From Modestobacter roseus (GTDB lineage: Bacteria; Actinomycetota; Actinomycetes; Mycobacteriales; Geodermatophilaceae), in NCBI RefSeq assembly GCF_007994135.1, contig NZ_VLKF01000001.1:3658001-3722000 (forward strand): 64,000 bases of DNA, given 5' to 3'. The position numbers and the translations under genes are program-made. Positions 28,123-36,005 of the stretch are shown here, piece by piece (the first letter of the stretch is position 1; every line of letters begins with the position of its first letter). Below the pieces are notes generated by a model. The model made no database searches, was not told the origin of the DNA, and worked only from the letters and a program-made list of their open reading frames with translations.

Positions 28123-29147
28123 CCGGTGAAGGCCCGCAGCTCGGCCAGCCGGGCCGGCGGGACGGTCTTCAGCCGGGCGACGGCGTCGGCGAGCGGGATC
28201 AGGCCGATCTCGGTGCCCTGCAGGGCCACCATCTGCCCGGTGTGCCCCTCGTGCGCGGCGATGGTGGCGTGCATGCCGAACCGGGTGGCCAGCACCCGGT
28301 CGAACGACGTCGGGGTGCCACCCCGCTGCACGTGCCCGAGCACCGTGGTGCGCACCTCCTTGCCGGTGCGCCGCTCCAGCTCGTCGCCCAGCTGCTGGGC
28401 GACGCCGGTGAACCGCTTGTGGCCGAACTCGTCGAGACCGCCCTCGCGCATCGGCATGGTGCCGGGCAGCGGCGTCGCGCCCTCGCTGATCACGCCGATC
28501 ACGTGCCGGTGCCCCCGCTCGAAGCGGGCGGTCACCATCTGGCAGATCTCCTCGATGTCGAAGGGCTGCTCGGGGGTGATCACCAGGTGCGCGCCGGCGG
28601 CGAGACCGGAGTTGAGCGCGATCCAGCCGGCGTGCCGGCCCATCACCTCGACCAGCAGCACCCGCTGGTGCGACTCGGCCGTGGTGTGCAGCCGGTCGAT
28701 CATGTCGGTGGCGATGCTGACCGCGGTGTCGAAGCCGAAGGTCAGGTCGGTGCCGTCGATGTCGTTGTCGATCGTCTTGGGGACGCCGACCACCGGCACA
28801 CCCTCGGAGGACAACCAGGCCGCCGCGGTCAGCGTGCCCTCACCACCGATGGGGACGAGCACGTCGACGCCGTGCGCGTCGAGCACCTCACGCATCCGGC
28901 CCAGGCCGTCGCGCAGCTTCTGGGGGGCCACCCGGGCGGAGCCCAGGATCGTGCCGCCGCGGGTGAGCAGGTTGTGGACCAGTGGCCGGTCCAGCACCAT
29001 CGAGTCGTCCTCGAGCAGCCCGCGCCACCCGTTCCGGAAGCCGACGACGGTGCTGCCGTACTCCTTCTCCGCGGTGCGGACGACCGACCGCAGGACGGCG
29101 TTGAGGCCGGGGCAGTCGCCCCCGCCGGTCAGCACTCCGATGTGCAC
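28119..29147 (-). CDS. pfkA: ATP- or PPi-dependent 6-phosphofructokinase
   Basis: A 342-residue phosphofructokinase starting at GTG 29147, with GGAGGAG 6 bases upstream. Family motifs are IGVLTGGGDCPGLNAVLRSVV (nucleotide loop), PIGGEGTLTAA, VVGVPKTIDNDIDGTDLTFGFDTAV (the catalytic TIDND), VEVMGRHAGWIALNSGLAAGAH and VLGHVQRGGTPTSFDR. It phosphorylates fructose 6-phosphate in glycolysis. GGDC in the nucleotide loop, where ATP enzymes usually have GGDA/S-P-G, is common in actinobacterial enzymes of the group that includes PPi-users, so the phosphate donor is uncertain. It is divergent from a GntR regulator with an operator in the gap. Confidence 0.93.
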   Translation of the reverse strand: MHIGVLTGGGDCPGLNAVLRSVVRTAEKEYGSTVVGFRNGWRGLLEDDSMVLDRPLVHNLLTRGGTILGSARVAPQKLRDGLGRMREVLDAHGVDVLVPIGGEGTLTAAAWLSSEGVPVVGVPKTIDNDIDGTDLTFGFDTAVSIATDMIDRLHTTAESHQRVLLVEVMGRHAGWIALNSGLAAGAHLVITPEQPFDIEEICQMVTARFERGHRHVIGVISEGATPLPGTMPMREGGLDEFGHKRFTGVAQQLGDELERRTGKEVRTTVLGHVQRGGTPTSFDRVLATRFGMHATIAAHEGHTGQMVALQGTEIGLIPLADAVARLKTVPPARLAELRAFTG

Positions 29148-29188
29148 GTGGCTCTCCTCCGGACGAGGGTGTCGGGCGACTGAACCGT

Positions 29189-29212
29189 ACGTCATGACGT
29201 CTAGACGTCTAT
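29189..29212. promoter_or_regulatory. Operator-like triple ACGT repeat between pfkA and gntR
   Basis: Three 8-bp units follow head to tail: ACGTCATG, ACGTCTAG and ACGTCTAT. They create two overlapping perfect palindromes, ACGTCATGACGT (29189-29200) and GACGTCTAGACGTC (29196-29209). The GTCTAGAC core is the typical half-site arrangement of HutC/DasR-type GntR regulators. The block is 20 bases upstream of the gntR GTG and 41 bases upstream of the pfkA GTG, placing it in both promoters. Confidence 0.65.
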
Positions 29213-29232
29213 CGGTGCAGTACCTTCTGGGC

Positions 29233-29973
29233 GTGGCGAGTTCGGAGGCGGGGCCCAAGTACCTCGCCGTGCGCGAAGCGCTCCGCCGCCGGGCCTCCGC
29301 GCTGCCCGAGCACACCCTGCTCCCGCCGGAACCGGCGTTGTGCGCCGAGTACGGGGTCAGCCGGATCACCCTGCGCCGGGCCGTCGACGGCCTGGTGGCC
29401 GACGGGCACCTGGTCCGTGAGCAGGGCCGCGGCACCTACGTCAGCCGCCCGGGCATCCGGCACGAGTACCGGGAGAGCTTCGTCCACCGGATCGCCGGTT
29501 TCCAGCAGGTGATGACCGAGCAGGGCGCGCAGGTGGGCACCACGGTCCTCAGCCAGCAGATCGTGCCCGCCGCCCCCGCGATCGCCACCGAGCTGGAGCT
29601 GCCGGTCGCCGAGGACGTCGTGGAGCTGGTCCGGCTGCGCAGCGTCGACGGCCTGCCCAACCACGTGGTGCGCAGCTTCCTGCCCGCCGCCCGGTACCCG
29701 AAGGCGGCCACCGAGGACTTCGGCCACGGCTCGCTGTACGAGTTCCTCCGCCGGGAGTACGCCGAGGACCTGGCCCACGCGCGGATCGTGGTCGACGTCG
29801 GCACCGCGGCCGCGGAGGAGGCCGACCGGCTGCAGATCGTGGCCGGCTCCCCGCTGCTGGTCGTGCGCACCACGGTGCACGACAGCTCGGGCCACCCGCT
29901 GGTGCACTCCTTCTCCCGGTTGCGCCCGGACGTCAGCCAGGTGGAGTTCGAGGTCTCCGTCGGGGGGCGCTGA
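29233..29973 (+). CDS. GntR family (HutC/UTRA) transcriptional regulator
   Basis: The 246-residue regulator has an N-terminal winged helix (GPKYLAVREALRRRASALPEHTLLPPEPALCAEYGVSRITLRRAVDGLVADGHLVREQGRGTYV) and a C-terminal UTRA effector domain (SFVHRIAGFQQVMTEQGAQVGTTVLSQQIVPA through LVVRTTVHDSSGHPLVHSFSRLRPDVSQVEFEV). UTRA domains bind small metabolites, often sugar phosphates. GTG 29233 is chosen because the in-frame ATG at 29194 lies inside the operator-like repeat. It probably represses itself and possibly the divergent pfkA gene. No sugar transporter is adjacent, so the inducer is unknown. Confidence 0.88.
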   Translation: MASSEAGPKYLAVREALRRRASALPEHTLLPPEPALCAEYGVSRITLRRAVDGLVADGHLVREQGRGTYVSRPGIRHEYRESFVHRIAGFQQVMTEQGAQVGTTVLSQQIVPAAPAIATELELPVAEDVVELVRLRSVDGLPNHVVRSFLPAARYPKAATEDFGHGSLYEFLRREYAEDLAHARIVVDVGTAAAEEADRLQIVAGSPLLVVRTTVHDSSGHPLVHSFSRLRPDVSQVEFEVSVGGR

Positions 29974-29979
29974 CCGCCG

Positions 29980-31017
29980 TCAGCCGATCGCGGCGGCCCG
30001 GGCGGGCCCCGGCCGCGCATCCTCCAGCCGCAACCGCTGGTCCCGCAGCAGCACCCGGTCCAGCGCGTGCCCCAGGTGGCCGGCCAGGTCCGTCACGGCG
30101 CTGCAGAGCGGCGGGTCCAGCTCCCGCGGGTGGCCCCACGTGACCAGCAACCCGCTCGAGGCCTCGTGCTGGGTGAGCAGCACCGGCACCGCCAGCGCGC
30201 TCTGTGCTCGCCCGGCCGGCATCCCCCCGTCGATCTCCTCGGGTGCGGGGACCGGCACGACCCGCCGTTCGCGCACCGCCTCGGCCAGCGGGTGCTGCGC
30301 CTGCAGGCCCACCACCGCCGCCGGCCGGGCGTAGGACGCCGACGCCGAGCTGGTGGCCCACAGGTGCAGGTCGTCGCGGCCGCTCTCGGCCACCCCGACC
30401 AGCACGGCCGCGGCACCCAGCGGGGAGCGGACCAGCCGGTCGACGGCGCGCAGCACGTCCGGCATGGTGTCGACCGCCAGCACGCCGCCGCTGAACCGGG
30501 CCACCAGGCGGGTGCGGTCGGCCTCGACCTCCGCCTCGACGTACGCGGCCTGGGCGGCCTGGGCGGCCTGCCGGGCGGCGCCGGCCTCCCGGGCGGCCGC
30601 GGCCCGGGCCTCCTGGTCGGCGAGCTCCAGGGCACGGAACTGCAGCCGCCGCGAGCACTCGGCCGCCAGCTGGTAGAGCACGGTCAGGTCGTCGGCGGAC
30701 CACTCGCGGGGCACGTCGTCGACCGCCGCGAGCACCCCGATCGGCCGGCCCTGGCCGTTCCACAGCGGCATCCCGGCGTACGCCACGATGCCGACGGTCC
30801 GCACGACGGCGGAGTCGCGCAGCACCGGGTCGGCGCCGGTGTCGGGCACGACCAGCGGCTGCCCGCTGCGCACGACCAGCTGGCTCATGGACAGGCTCAG
30901 CGGTGAGGAGCGGCGCGTCGTCCAGGGCTCCCGGAGGCCGTGGACGCCGGGGAACACCTGGCCGCCCTTGGAGACCAGCACCATCAGTGCCTGGGGCACC
31001 GACAGGCGGCGCGCCAC
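29980..31017 (-). CDS. GAF domain sensor protein
   Basis: The 345 residues shown begin at GTG 31017 and contain two GAF-like regions: one near 5-120 (LSVPQALMVLVSKGGQVFPGVHGL, PLVVPDTGADPVLRDSAVVRTVGIVAYAGMPLWNGQGRPIGVLAAVDDVPREW) and a second near 150-320 after an Ala-rich coiled coil. GAF domains bind ligands or mediate dimerisation. No output domain is present. In-frame codons continue upstream with protein-like sequence (DAYELPTWAPLPAQPDDEFDRLAAEV) until a stop near 31174, but no ATG, GTG or TTG occurs there, so the real start is unclear. It is divergent from the EAL-DICT-LOV gene and may be functionally linked to it. Confidence 0.75.
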   Translation of the reverse strand: MARRLSVPQALMVLVSKGGQVFPGVHGLREPWTTRRSSPLSLSMSQLVVRSGQPLVVPDTGADPVLRDSAVVRTVGIVAYAGMPLWNGQGRPIGVLAAVDDVPREWSADDLTVLYQLAAECSRRLQFRALELADQEARAAAAREAGAARQAAQAAQAAYVEAEVEADRTRLVARFSGGVLAVDTMPDVLRAVDRLVRSPLGAAAVLVGVAESGRDDLHLWATSSASASYARPAAVVGLQAQHPLAEAVRERRVVPVPAPEEIDGGMPAGRAQSALAVPVLLTQHEASSGLLVTWGHPRELDPPLCSAVTDLAGHLGHALDRVLLRDQRLRLEDARPGPARAAAIG

Positions 31018-31231
31018 CTCTGCGGCGAGCCGGTCGAACTCGTCGTCCGGTTGCGCGGGCAGGGGGGCCCAGGTGGGCAGTTCGTAGGCGTCGTCGGACG
31101 GGCTGGCGTGCTCCGTGGGGACCGCCTCCGTCTCCGTGCCGTCGGTCCGGCCGGTGGTGCACCGGCTGCGGGCTCACCCCTTCGTGGCAGGCCCGATGCT
31201 GTCAGACTCGGGAGCGGGACGCCCGCATCCG

Positions 31232-33079
31232 ATGGGGGACGACGTGGACCAGTTGCAGCAGGACCCGGCGTCCCTCGTCGCCGCCGTGCTCCGCGACCGC
31301 GCCGTCACCAGCGTCTTCCAGCCCATCGTGGAGCTCGACACCGGGCGGATCGTCGCCTACGAGGCGCTCGCCCGCGGCCCGGTGGGGCCGCTGCACGCTC
31401 CCGACGCGCTCTTCGCCGCCGCCCGCGCCGCGGGCCGGATGGTCGAGCTGGACCACGCCTGCCGGACGTCGGCGCTGCGCGGTGCGGTGGGTGCCGGGCT
31501 GCTGGCCCCGCTCACGGTCTTCGTGAACGTGGAGCCCGACGCGGTCGACGAGGCGCCGCTCACCACGCTGATCGACCGCGCCGAGCAGGTGCCCGGCGAC
31601 CTGCGGGTGGTCCTGGAGATCACCGAGCGGGCGCTGGCCGCCCGCCCCGCGGAGCTGCTGCGCACCGTGGCCCGGGTGCGGGAGCTCGGCTGGGCGATCG
31701 CGCTGGACGACGTCGGCGCCGACTCGCTGTCGCTGGCGTTCATGCCGCTGCTGCGACCGGACGTGGTCAAGCTGGACCTGCGCCTCGTGCAGGAGCGGCC
31801 GGGGCCGGCCATCGCCGAGATCATGAACGCGGTCAACGCCTACGCCGAGTCCACCGGCGCGGTGCTGCTCGCCGAGGGCATCGAGGACGGCCGGCACCTG
31901 GCGATGGCCAGCGCCCTGGGTGCCACGCTGGGCCAGGGCTGGCTGTTCGGCCGACCGGGGCCCGCCCCGGTCGCCGGTGCGTCCGTGGCGTCGCTCCGGC
32001 TGCCGGAGACCTCGCCCACCGACACCGACGCCGGCGCCATCTCGCCGTTCGCCTGCCTGCCGCCCGGCTTCCCGCTGCGCGAGTCGCCCAAGGCGCTGCT
32101 GATCGAGCTGAGCAAGCAGCTGGAGCGGCAGGCCATGCGGCTGGGGGAGACCTGTGTCGTGGCGGCCACCTTCCAGGAGTCCCGGCACCTGACCCCGGCC
32201 ACCCGGCTGCGCTACCGGGACCTGGTCGAGCGGGTCGGCTTCGCCTGCGCGCTGGGCGCGGACCTGCCGCCGGAGCCGCTGCCCGGCCTGCGTGGCGCCG
32301 ACCTGGCGCCGGGTGACCCGGTGCTCGGGGAGTGGGACCTGGTCGTGCTCAGCCCGCACTTCAGCGCCGCGCTGCTGGCCCGCGACCTCGGCGACGACGG
32401 CCCCGACCTCGACCGCCGGTTCGCCTTCGCGCTCACCTACGACCGGGACACCGTCGTCCGGGCCGCCCGGTCCCTGCTGTCCCGGGTCGCACCCAGCACG
32501 GCTCCCGCGCCGGCGCCCCCGGGGCCCGACGCGGCGTCGCCGTCCCCGGTGCCGACGCCGGCCGGCGTCCGCATGCTGGCCGGCAACCCGCGGGAGGCGC
32601 TGCTGCAGCGGGCCCTCGCCGCGGTCGACGCCGGGGTGAGCGTGGTCGACCTGCGCCTGCCCGACCAGCCACTGGTCTACGTCAACCCGGCCTTCGCCCG
32701 GCTGGCCGGGTACCCGGTCGAGGAGGTGCTGGGGCGCAACTGCCGCTTCCTGCAGAGCCCGGACACCGACCCGGCCTCCGTCGCCCGGGTGCGGTCGGCC
32801 ATCGCGGCGGGTGAGGAGTGCCGCGAGGTGCTGCTCAACCGGCGGGCCGACGGCAGCACCTGGTGGAACGAGTGCCACCTGATCCCGGTGACCGACCAGA
32901 CCGGTGCCGTGGTGCAGTACATCGGCATCCAGGCCGACGTCACCGCCCGGGTGGAGGCGGAGCGCGCCCTGGCCACCGAGCGGGACCGCTGCCGGGACCT
33001 GGACGCCCGGCTGACCGAGCTGCTGACCTGCGGCGACGGTCAGACGGTGGTCGACTCCCCGGGCACCAGGCGCGCGTAG
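31232..33079 (+). CDS. EAL-DICT-LOV protein (putative blue-light-regulated c-di-GMP phosphodiesterase)
   Basis: The 615-residue protein starts at ATG 31232. Residues about 15-255 form an EAL domain with E44-A-L, VNVEPDAVDE, LEITERAL, ALDDVGADSLSLAFMPLLRPDVVKLDL, LAEGIED and GQGWLFG; the usual DDFG is DDVG. Residues about 275-420 form a DICT sensory domain (FPLRESPKALLIELSKQLERQA, ATFQESRHLTPATRLRYRDLVE). Residues about 455-575 are a LOV domain with the flavin-adduct Cys504 in GRNCRFLQ, plus DGSTWWNECHLIPV and GIQADVT. A short helix ends the protein. It should hydrolyse c-di-GMP under light control. The 3' end overlaps the convergent MBL gene by 40 bases. Confidence 0.88.
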   Translation: MGDDVDQLQQDPASLVAAVLRDRAVTSVFQPIVELDTGRIVAYEALARGPVGPLHAPDALFAAARAAGRMVELDHACRTSALRGAVGAGLLAPLTVFVNVEPDAVDEAPLTTLIDRAEQVPGDLRVVLEITERALAARPAELLRTVARVRELGWAIALDDVGADSLSLAFMPLLRPDVVKLDLRLVQERPGPAIAEIMNAVNAYAESTGAVLLAEGIEDGRHLAMASALGATLGQGWLFGRPGPAPVAGASVASLRLPETSPTDTDAGAISPFACLPPGFPLRESPKALLIELSKQLERQAMRLGETCVVAATFQESRHLTPATRLRYRDLVERVGFACALGADLPPEPLPGLRGADLAPGDPVLGEWDLVVLSPHFSAALLARDLGDDGPDLDRRFAFALTYDRDTVVRAARSLLSRVAPSTAPAPAPPGPDAASPSPVPTPAGVRMLAGNPREALLQRALAAVDAGVSVVDLRLPDQPLVYVNPAFARLAGYPVEEVLGRNCRFLQSPDTDPASVARVRSAIAAGEECREVLLNRRADGSTWWNECHLIPVTDQTGAVVQYIGIQADVTARVEAERALATERDRCRDLDARLTELLTCGDGQTVVDSPGTRRA

Positions 33080-33693
33080 GGGGTCGGCTGGCCCGGGCCG
33101 CGCTCGCCGACCAGCCCCGCCACCAGGCCCAGGCCGGTGTCGTTGAGCAGGCCGTCGTGCACCGCCAGGGCCCGCCGCGCACCGACCGCCCGCAGGTAGT
33201 CGATCACCTCGGCGGTCTTCGACCACGGGGCGTGCGCGGGCAGCAGCAACGTCGGCACGGCCGTCTCGGGCACGGTGAACGCGTCGCCGGGGTGGAACAC
33301 CTCGCCGGCGACGAGGAAGCCGACGTTGCGCACCCGGGGGAGGTCCGGGTGGATGACCGCGTGCCACTCGCCGTGCACCGACACGTCGAAGCCGGCCGCG
33401 GTGAAGGTGTCGCCGGCGCCGACGGCGTGCACCCGCGGGCCGGCGCCCTCCAGCCGCTCGGCGACCGACGGGTTCGTCCACACCTCCAGCCCCGGGTCGG
33501 CGTCCAGCGCGGCGCGGACCCGGTCGGGCAGGAAGTGGTCGGGGTGCTCGTGGGTGAGCAGCAGGGCGGTCGTGCCCGGGGCGGAGCCGTCGGCCAGTGG
33601 GTCGTCGGGGGTGAACGCACCGGGGTCGACGACGAGCCGGCGGTCGCCGTCGGACAGGACGACACAGGCGTGTCCGTGCTTGGTCAGCTGCAC
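33040..33693 (-). CDS. Metallo-beta-lactamase fold hydrolase
   Basis: A 217-residue protein from GTG 33693, with GAGGAG 6 bases upstream. It has the MBL-fold metal motif TLLLTHEHPDHFLPDRV shape (here ALLLTHEHPDHFLP), a start typical of UlaG/YqjP-like members (QLTKHGHACVVLSDGDRRLVVDPGAF) and later metal ligands in FHPGDAFTVPE and LLPAHAPWSK. It probably hydrolyses a phosphodiester or lactone; the substrate is unknown. Its last 40 bases are antisense to the end of the EAL-DICT-LOV gene. Confidence 0.87.
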   Translation of the reverse strand: MQLTKHGHACVVLSDGDRRLVVDPGAFTPDDPLADGSAPGTTALLLTHEHPDHFLPDRVRAALDADPGLEVWTNPSVAERLEGAGPRVHAVGAGDTFTAAGFDVSVHGEWHAVIHPDLPRVRNVGFLVAGEVFHPGDAFTVPETAVPTLLLPAHAPWSKTAEVIDYLRAVGARRALAVHDGLLNDTGLGLVAGLVGERGPGQPTPYARLVPGESTTV

Positions 33694-33853
33694 CAGGGTC
33701 TCCTCTGCACCGGGGCCTCCTCGGGTCGGGTGGTGCACCGTGCCACGCCGCGGGGTCCCCCGGCCAAACGGGTCCGGGGCGCGGGCTCACCCGATCGGGT
33801 GGGACGGGGCCGACGGGCTGTCCGAGCCCCGGCGCCGTGCCGACAACTCCGGG

Positions 33854-34078
33854 GTGACCGTGACAACCGACACCCTCGTCGCCGCCCGCAGCCGTGCGCA
33901 CGGGACGACGCCGCCGCTGTGGCACGCCGTCGAGGTCCACCGGGCCGTGACCGACCTGGACGGCGCCTGCGAGCTCACCGTCTGTGGCGCCCTGGCCCGG
34001 GTGACCGGCGACCTGCCGTGGCCCCCGGCCGCGGCCGGCGAGGTCTGCCCGGCCTGCTCCGCCCAGCTGGGCTGCTGA
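33854..34078 (+). CDS. Small cysteine-containing hypothetical protein
   Basis: A 74-residue open frame from GTG 33854 (alternative GTG 33860). Its sequence looks like real protein rather than out-of-frame noise: PLWHAVEVHRAVTDLDGACELTVCGALARVTGDLPWPPAAAGEVCPACSAQLGC. Five cysteines, including CPAC near the end, suggest a zinc or thiol role. I recognise no family. It lies alone between the MBL gene and a parS-like site. Confidence 0.5.
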   Translation: MTVTTDTLVAARSRAHGTTPPLWHAVEVHRAVTDLDGACELTVCGALARVTGDLPWPPAAAGEVCPACSAQLGC

Positions 34079-34135
34079 AGGACCCCGCTGCCCCCCACCG
34101 CTCGCACGCTCGCGGCGGGACCCTGCAGCAGGGCC

Positions 34136-34149
34136 GTTCCACGTGGAAC
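34136..34149. other. parS-like ParB-binding palindrome, site 2
   Basis: The exact 14-bp palindrome GTTCCACGTGGAAC lies in the gap between the small cysteine protein gene and the enoyl-CoA hydratase stop. It is the same sequence as sites 1 and 3. Confidence 0.75.
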
Positions 34150-34152
34150 CGG

Positions 34153-34932
34153 TCAGCGGCCGGTGAAGGTGATCGGCTGCTTGGCGAGGAAGGCCTCCAC
34201 GGCGGCGCGGTGGTCGGCGGTCTGGCCCAGCTGGGTCTGCAGCCGGGCCTCCAGTGCCAGCGTGGTCGCCAGCGGGTCGGTGGCCGCGGTCGCCAGCACC
34301 TCCTTGATCGCCCGGAACGCGAGGGTCGGGCCCGCGGCCAGCCGCGCGGCGAGCGCCTGCGCCCGCGGCAGCACCTGGTCGGGCTCGACCACCTCGTGCA
34401 CCAGGCCCCACATCGCGGCGGTCTCGGCCGGGAACGGCTCGGGCAGCAGCAGCAGCTGCGCGGCCCGCGAGCCCCCGACGCAGTGCACCAGCCGGGAGGC
34501 CAGCGCCGAGTCGCTGCCCAGCCCGATGCCGGCGAACGCCGTGGTGAACTTCGCCCCAGCCGCCGCGATGCGCAGGTCACCGGCGAGCGCCAGCCCCATC
34601 CCGGCCCCCGCGCACGCGCCGTTGACCCCCACCACCACGGGCACCCGCAGCGCGGCCAGCGCCAGCACCAGCGGGTTGTACTCGTCGGCGACCACCGACA
34701 GCGGCGTGGTCGCCGGTTCGGCCAGCTCCGCGGCGTGCTCGCCGAGGTCCTGCCCGACGCAGAAGGCGCGGCCGGACCCGGTCAGCAGCACCGCCCGGAC
34801 GGCGTCGTCGGCGGCCAGCTCGCGCACGTGCGCCAGCAGCTCGGCGCGCATCGCGTGGCTCAGTGCCGGGCGCTGCAGGGTGAGGGTGGCGACGCCGTCG
34901 GCGTCGGTGCGGGTGACGGTGGGCTCGGACAA
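34153..34932 (-). CDS. Enoyl-CoA hydratase/isomerase family protein
   Basis: A 259-residue crotonase-fold enzyme. Motifs are VATLTLQRPALSHAMRAELLAHV, AVLLTGSGRAFCVGQDLGEHA (first oxyanion loop), VVVGVNGACAGAGMGLALAGDLRIAAAGAKFTTAFAGIGLGSDSALASRLVHCVG (second oxyanion loop and the active-site region), and a C-terminal AFLAKQPITFTGR. It resembles PaaG/PaaB-type 2-(1,2-epoxyphenylacetyl)-CoA isomerases, but the precise substrate cannot be proven. It is monocistronic here and divergent from the iron-uptake operon. Confidence 0.88.
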   Translation of the reverse strand: MSEPTVTRTDADGVATLTLQRPALSHAMRAELLAHVRELAADDAVRAVLLTGSGRAFCVGQDLGEHAAELAEPATTPLSVVADEYNPLVLALAALRVPVVVGVNGACAGAGMGLALAGDLRIAAAGAKFTTAFAGIGLGSDSALASRLVHCVGGSRAAQLLLLPEPFPAETAAMWGLVHEVVEPDQVLPRAQALAARLAAGPTLAFRAIKEVLATAATDPLATTLALEARLQTQLGQTADHRAAVEAFLAKQPITFTGR

Positions 34933-35031
34933 CGCTGTCGGCTCCTCGGCTGGTGGGTGCAGGGTCGGGCGTCGGGGACTCCGGTCACCCTGCCACGACC
35001 GGGCGGTGTGTACGCGCGCTCGGTCCGGCTC

Positions 35032-35050
35032 TAAGGTGAGGCTGCCCTTC
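35032..35050. promoter_or_regulatory. Candidate IdeR/DtxR iron box upstream of efeU
   Basis: TAAGGTGAGGCTGCCCTTC matches the 19-bp iron-box consensus TTAGGTTAGGCTAACCTAA at 13 positions and keeps its imperfect dyad symmetry (AAGG...CCTT). It lies 43 bases upstream of the efeU start and overlaps a plausible -10 element (TAAGGT). Iron-loaded IdeR/DtxR would repress the operon. Confidence 0.55.
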
Positions 35051-35093
35051 GTCGGAGACGGTGGGGGTCCCGTTCCCGCCCGGAGGTGCAGTC

Positions 35094-36005
35094 GTGGGTC
35101 AGGTCTTCACCGCCAGCTACCTCATCGGCCTGCGTGAGGGCCTGGAGATGGTCCTCATCGTCAGCGTGCTGGTCGCCTACCTGGTCAAGACCGGCCGGCG
35201 GCGGCAGCTCCTCCCGGTGTGGGCCGGGGTGGGCGCGGCCGCCGCGCTCTCGGTCGGCTTCGGCTGGGGGCTGAGCTACGTGTCCACCACCGTCCTCGGT
35301 GGCCCGGGGCAGGAGCTCTTCGACGCGATCACCTCCACCCTCGCCGTCGTCCTGGTCACCTGGATGGTGTTCTGGATGCGGCGCACCGCCCGGCGGCTGT
35401 CCGGTGAGCTGCGTGGCCGGCTCGACGACGCGATCGGGCTGGGCGTCGGCGCCGTCGTCGGGATCGCGTTCCTCTCCGTGGCCCGCGAGGGGCTGGAGAC
35501 CACGCTGCTGTTCTTCGCCTCGGCCCGCGGCGCCACCTCCTCGGCGCCGCTGCTCGGCCTGGGCGCGGGGCTGCTCACCGCCGTCGTCCTCGGCGTGGGG
35601 CTCTACGCCGGCGCCGTCCGGATCAACCTGTCCCGGTTCTTCACGGTCAGCGGCACGCTGCTGGTGCTGGTCGCCGCGGGCATCCTCAAGTACGCGGTGC
35701 ACGACTTCCAGGAGGCCGGCGTGCTGCCCGGCCTGACCACGTACGCCTTCGACGCCTCCGGCTGGCTGGACCCCACCAGCTGGTACGGCGCGCTGGCCGC
35801 CGGTCTGTTCAACATCACGCCCCAGCCCACCGTGCTGGAGACGATCGCCTGGGTCGCCTACCTCGTGCCGGTGCTCGTCCTGTTCCTGCTCCCCGGGCGC
35901 TCGTCCCGGACCACGCCGGCACCCACCCCGGCACCCACCCCGGCACCCACGCCGACCACCCACGCCGTCCCGGAGGACACCACCCATGTCGATGCGCGCC
36001 CGTAG
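35094..36005 (+). CDS. efeU: Iron permease EfeU (FTR1 family)
   Basis: A 303-residue membrane protein starting at GTG 35094, with GGAGG 7 bases upstream. Seven hydrophobic segments and two iron-binding REGLE motifs are present (YLIGLREGLEMVLIVSVL and LSVAREGLETTLLFF), the defining feature of FTR1/EfeU ferric permeases. The C-terminus is a Pro/Thr repeat tail encoded by three 12-bp repeats (35916-35951). It imports ferric ions delivered by EfeO/EfeB. The 3' end overlaps efeO by 20 bases. Confidence 0.94.
   Translation: MGQVFTASYLIGLREGLEMVLIVSVLVAYLVKTGRRRQLLPVWAGVGAAAALSVGFGWGLSYVSTTVLGGPGQELFDAITSTLAVVLVTWMVFWMRRTARRLSGELRGRLDDAIGLGVGAVVGIAFLSVAREGLETTLLFFASARGATSSAPLLGLGAGLLTAVVLGVGLYAGAVRINLSRFFTVSGTLLVLVAAGILKYAVHDFQEAGVLPGLTTYAFDASGWLDPTSWYGALAAGLFNITPQPTVLETIAWVAYLVPVLVLFLLPGRSSRTTPAPTPAPTPAPTPTTHAVPEDTTHVDARP

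Noticed and set aside
31202-34411. A minus-strand open frame of 1069 codons across the EAL-DICT-LOV gene
   Set aside because: It covers genes with clear domains on the plus strand and the MBL gene in another frame, and has no protein-like pattern.
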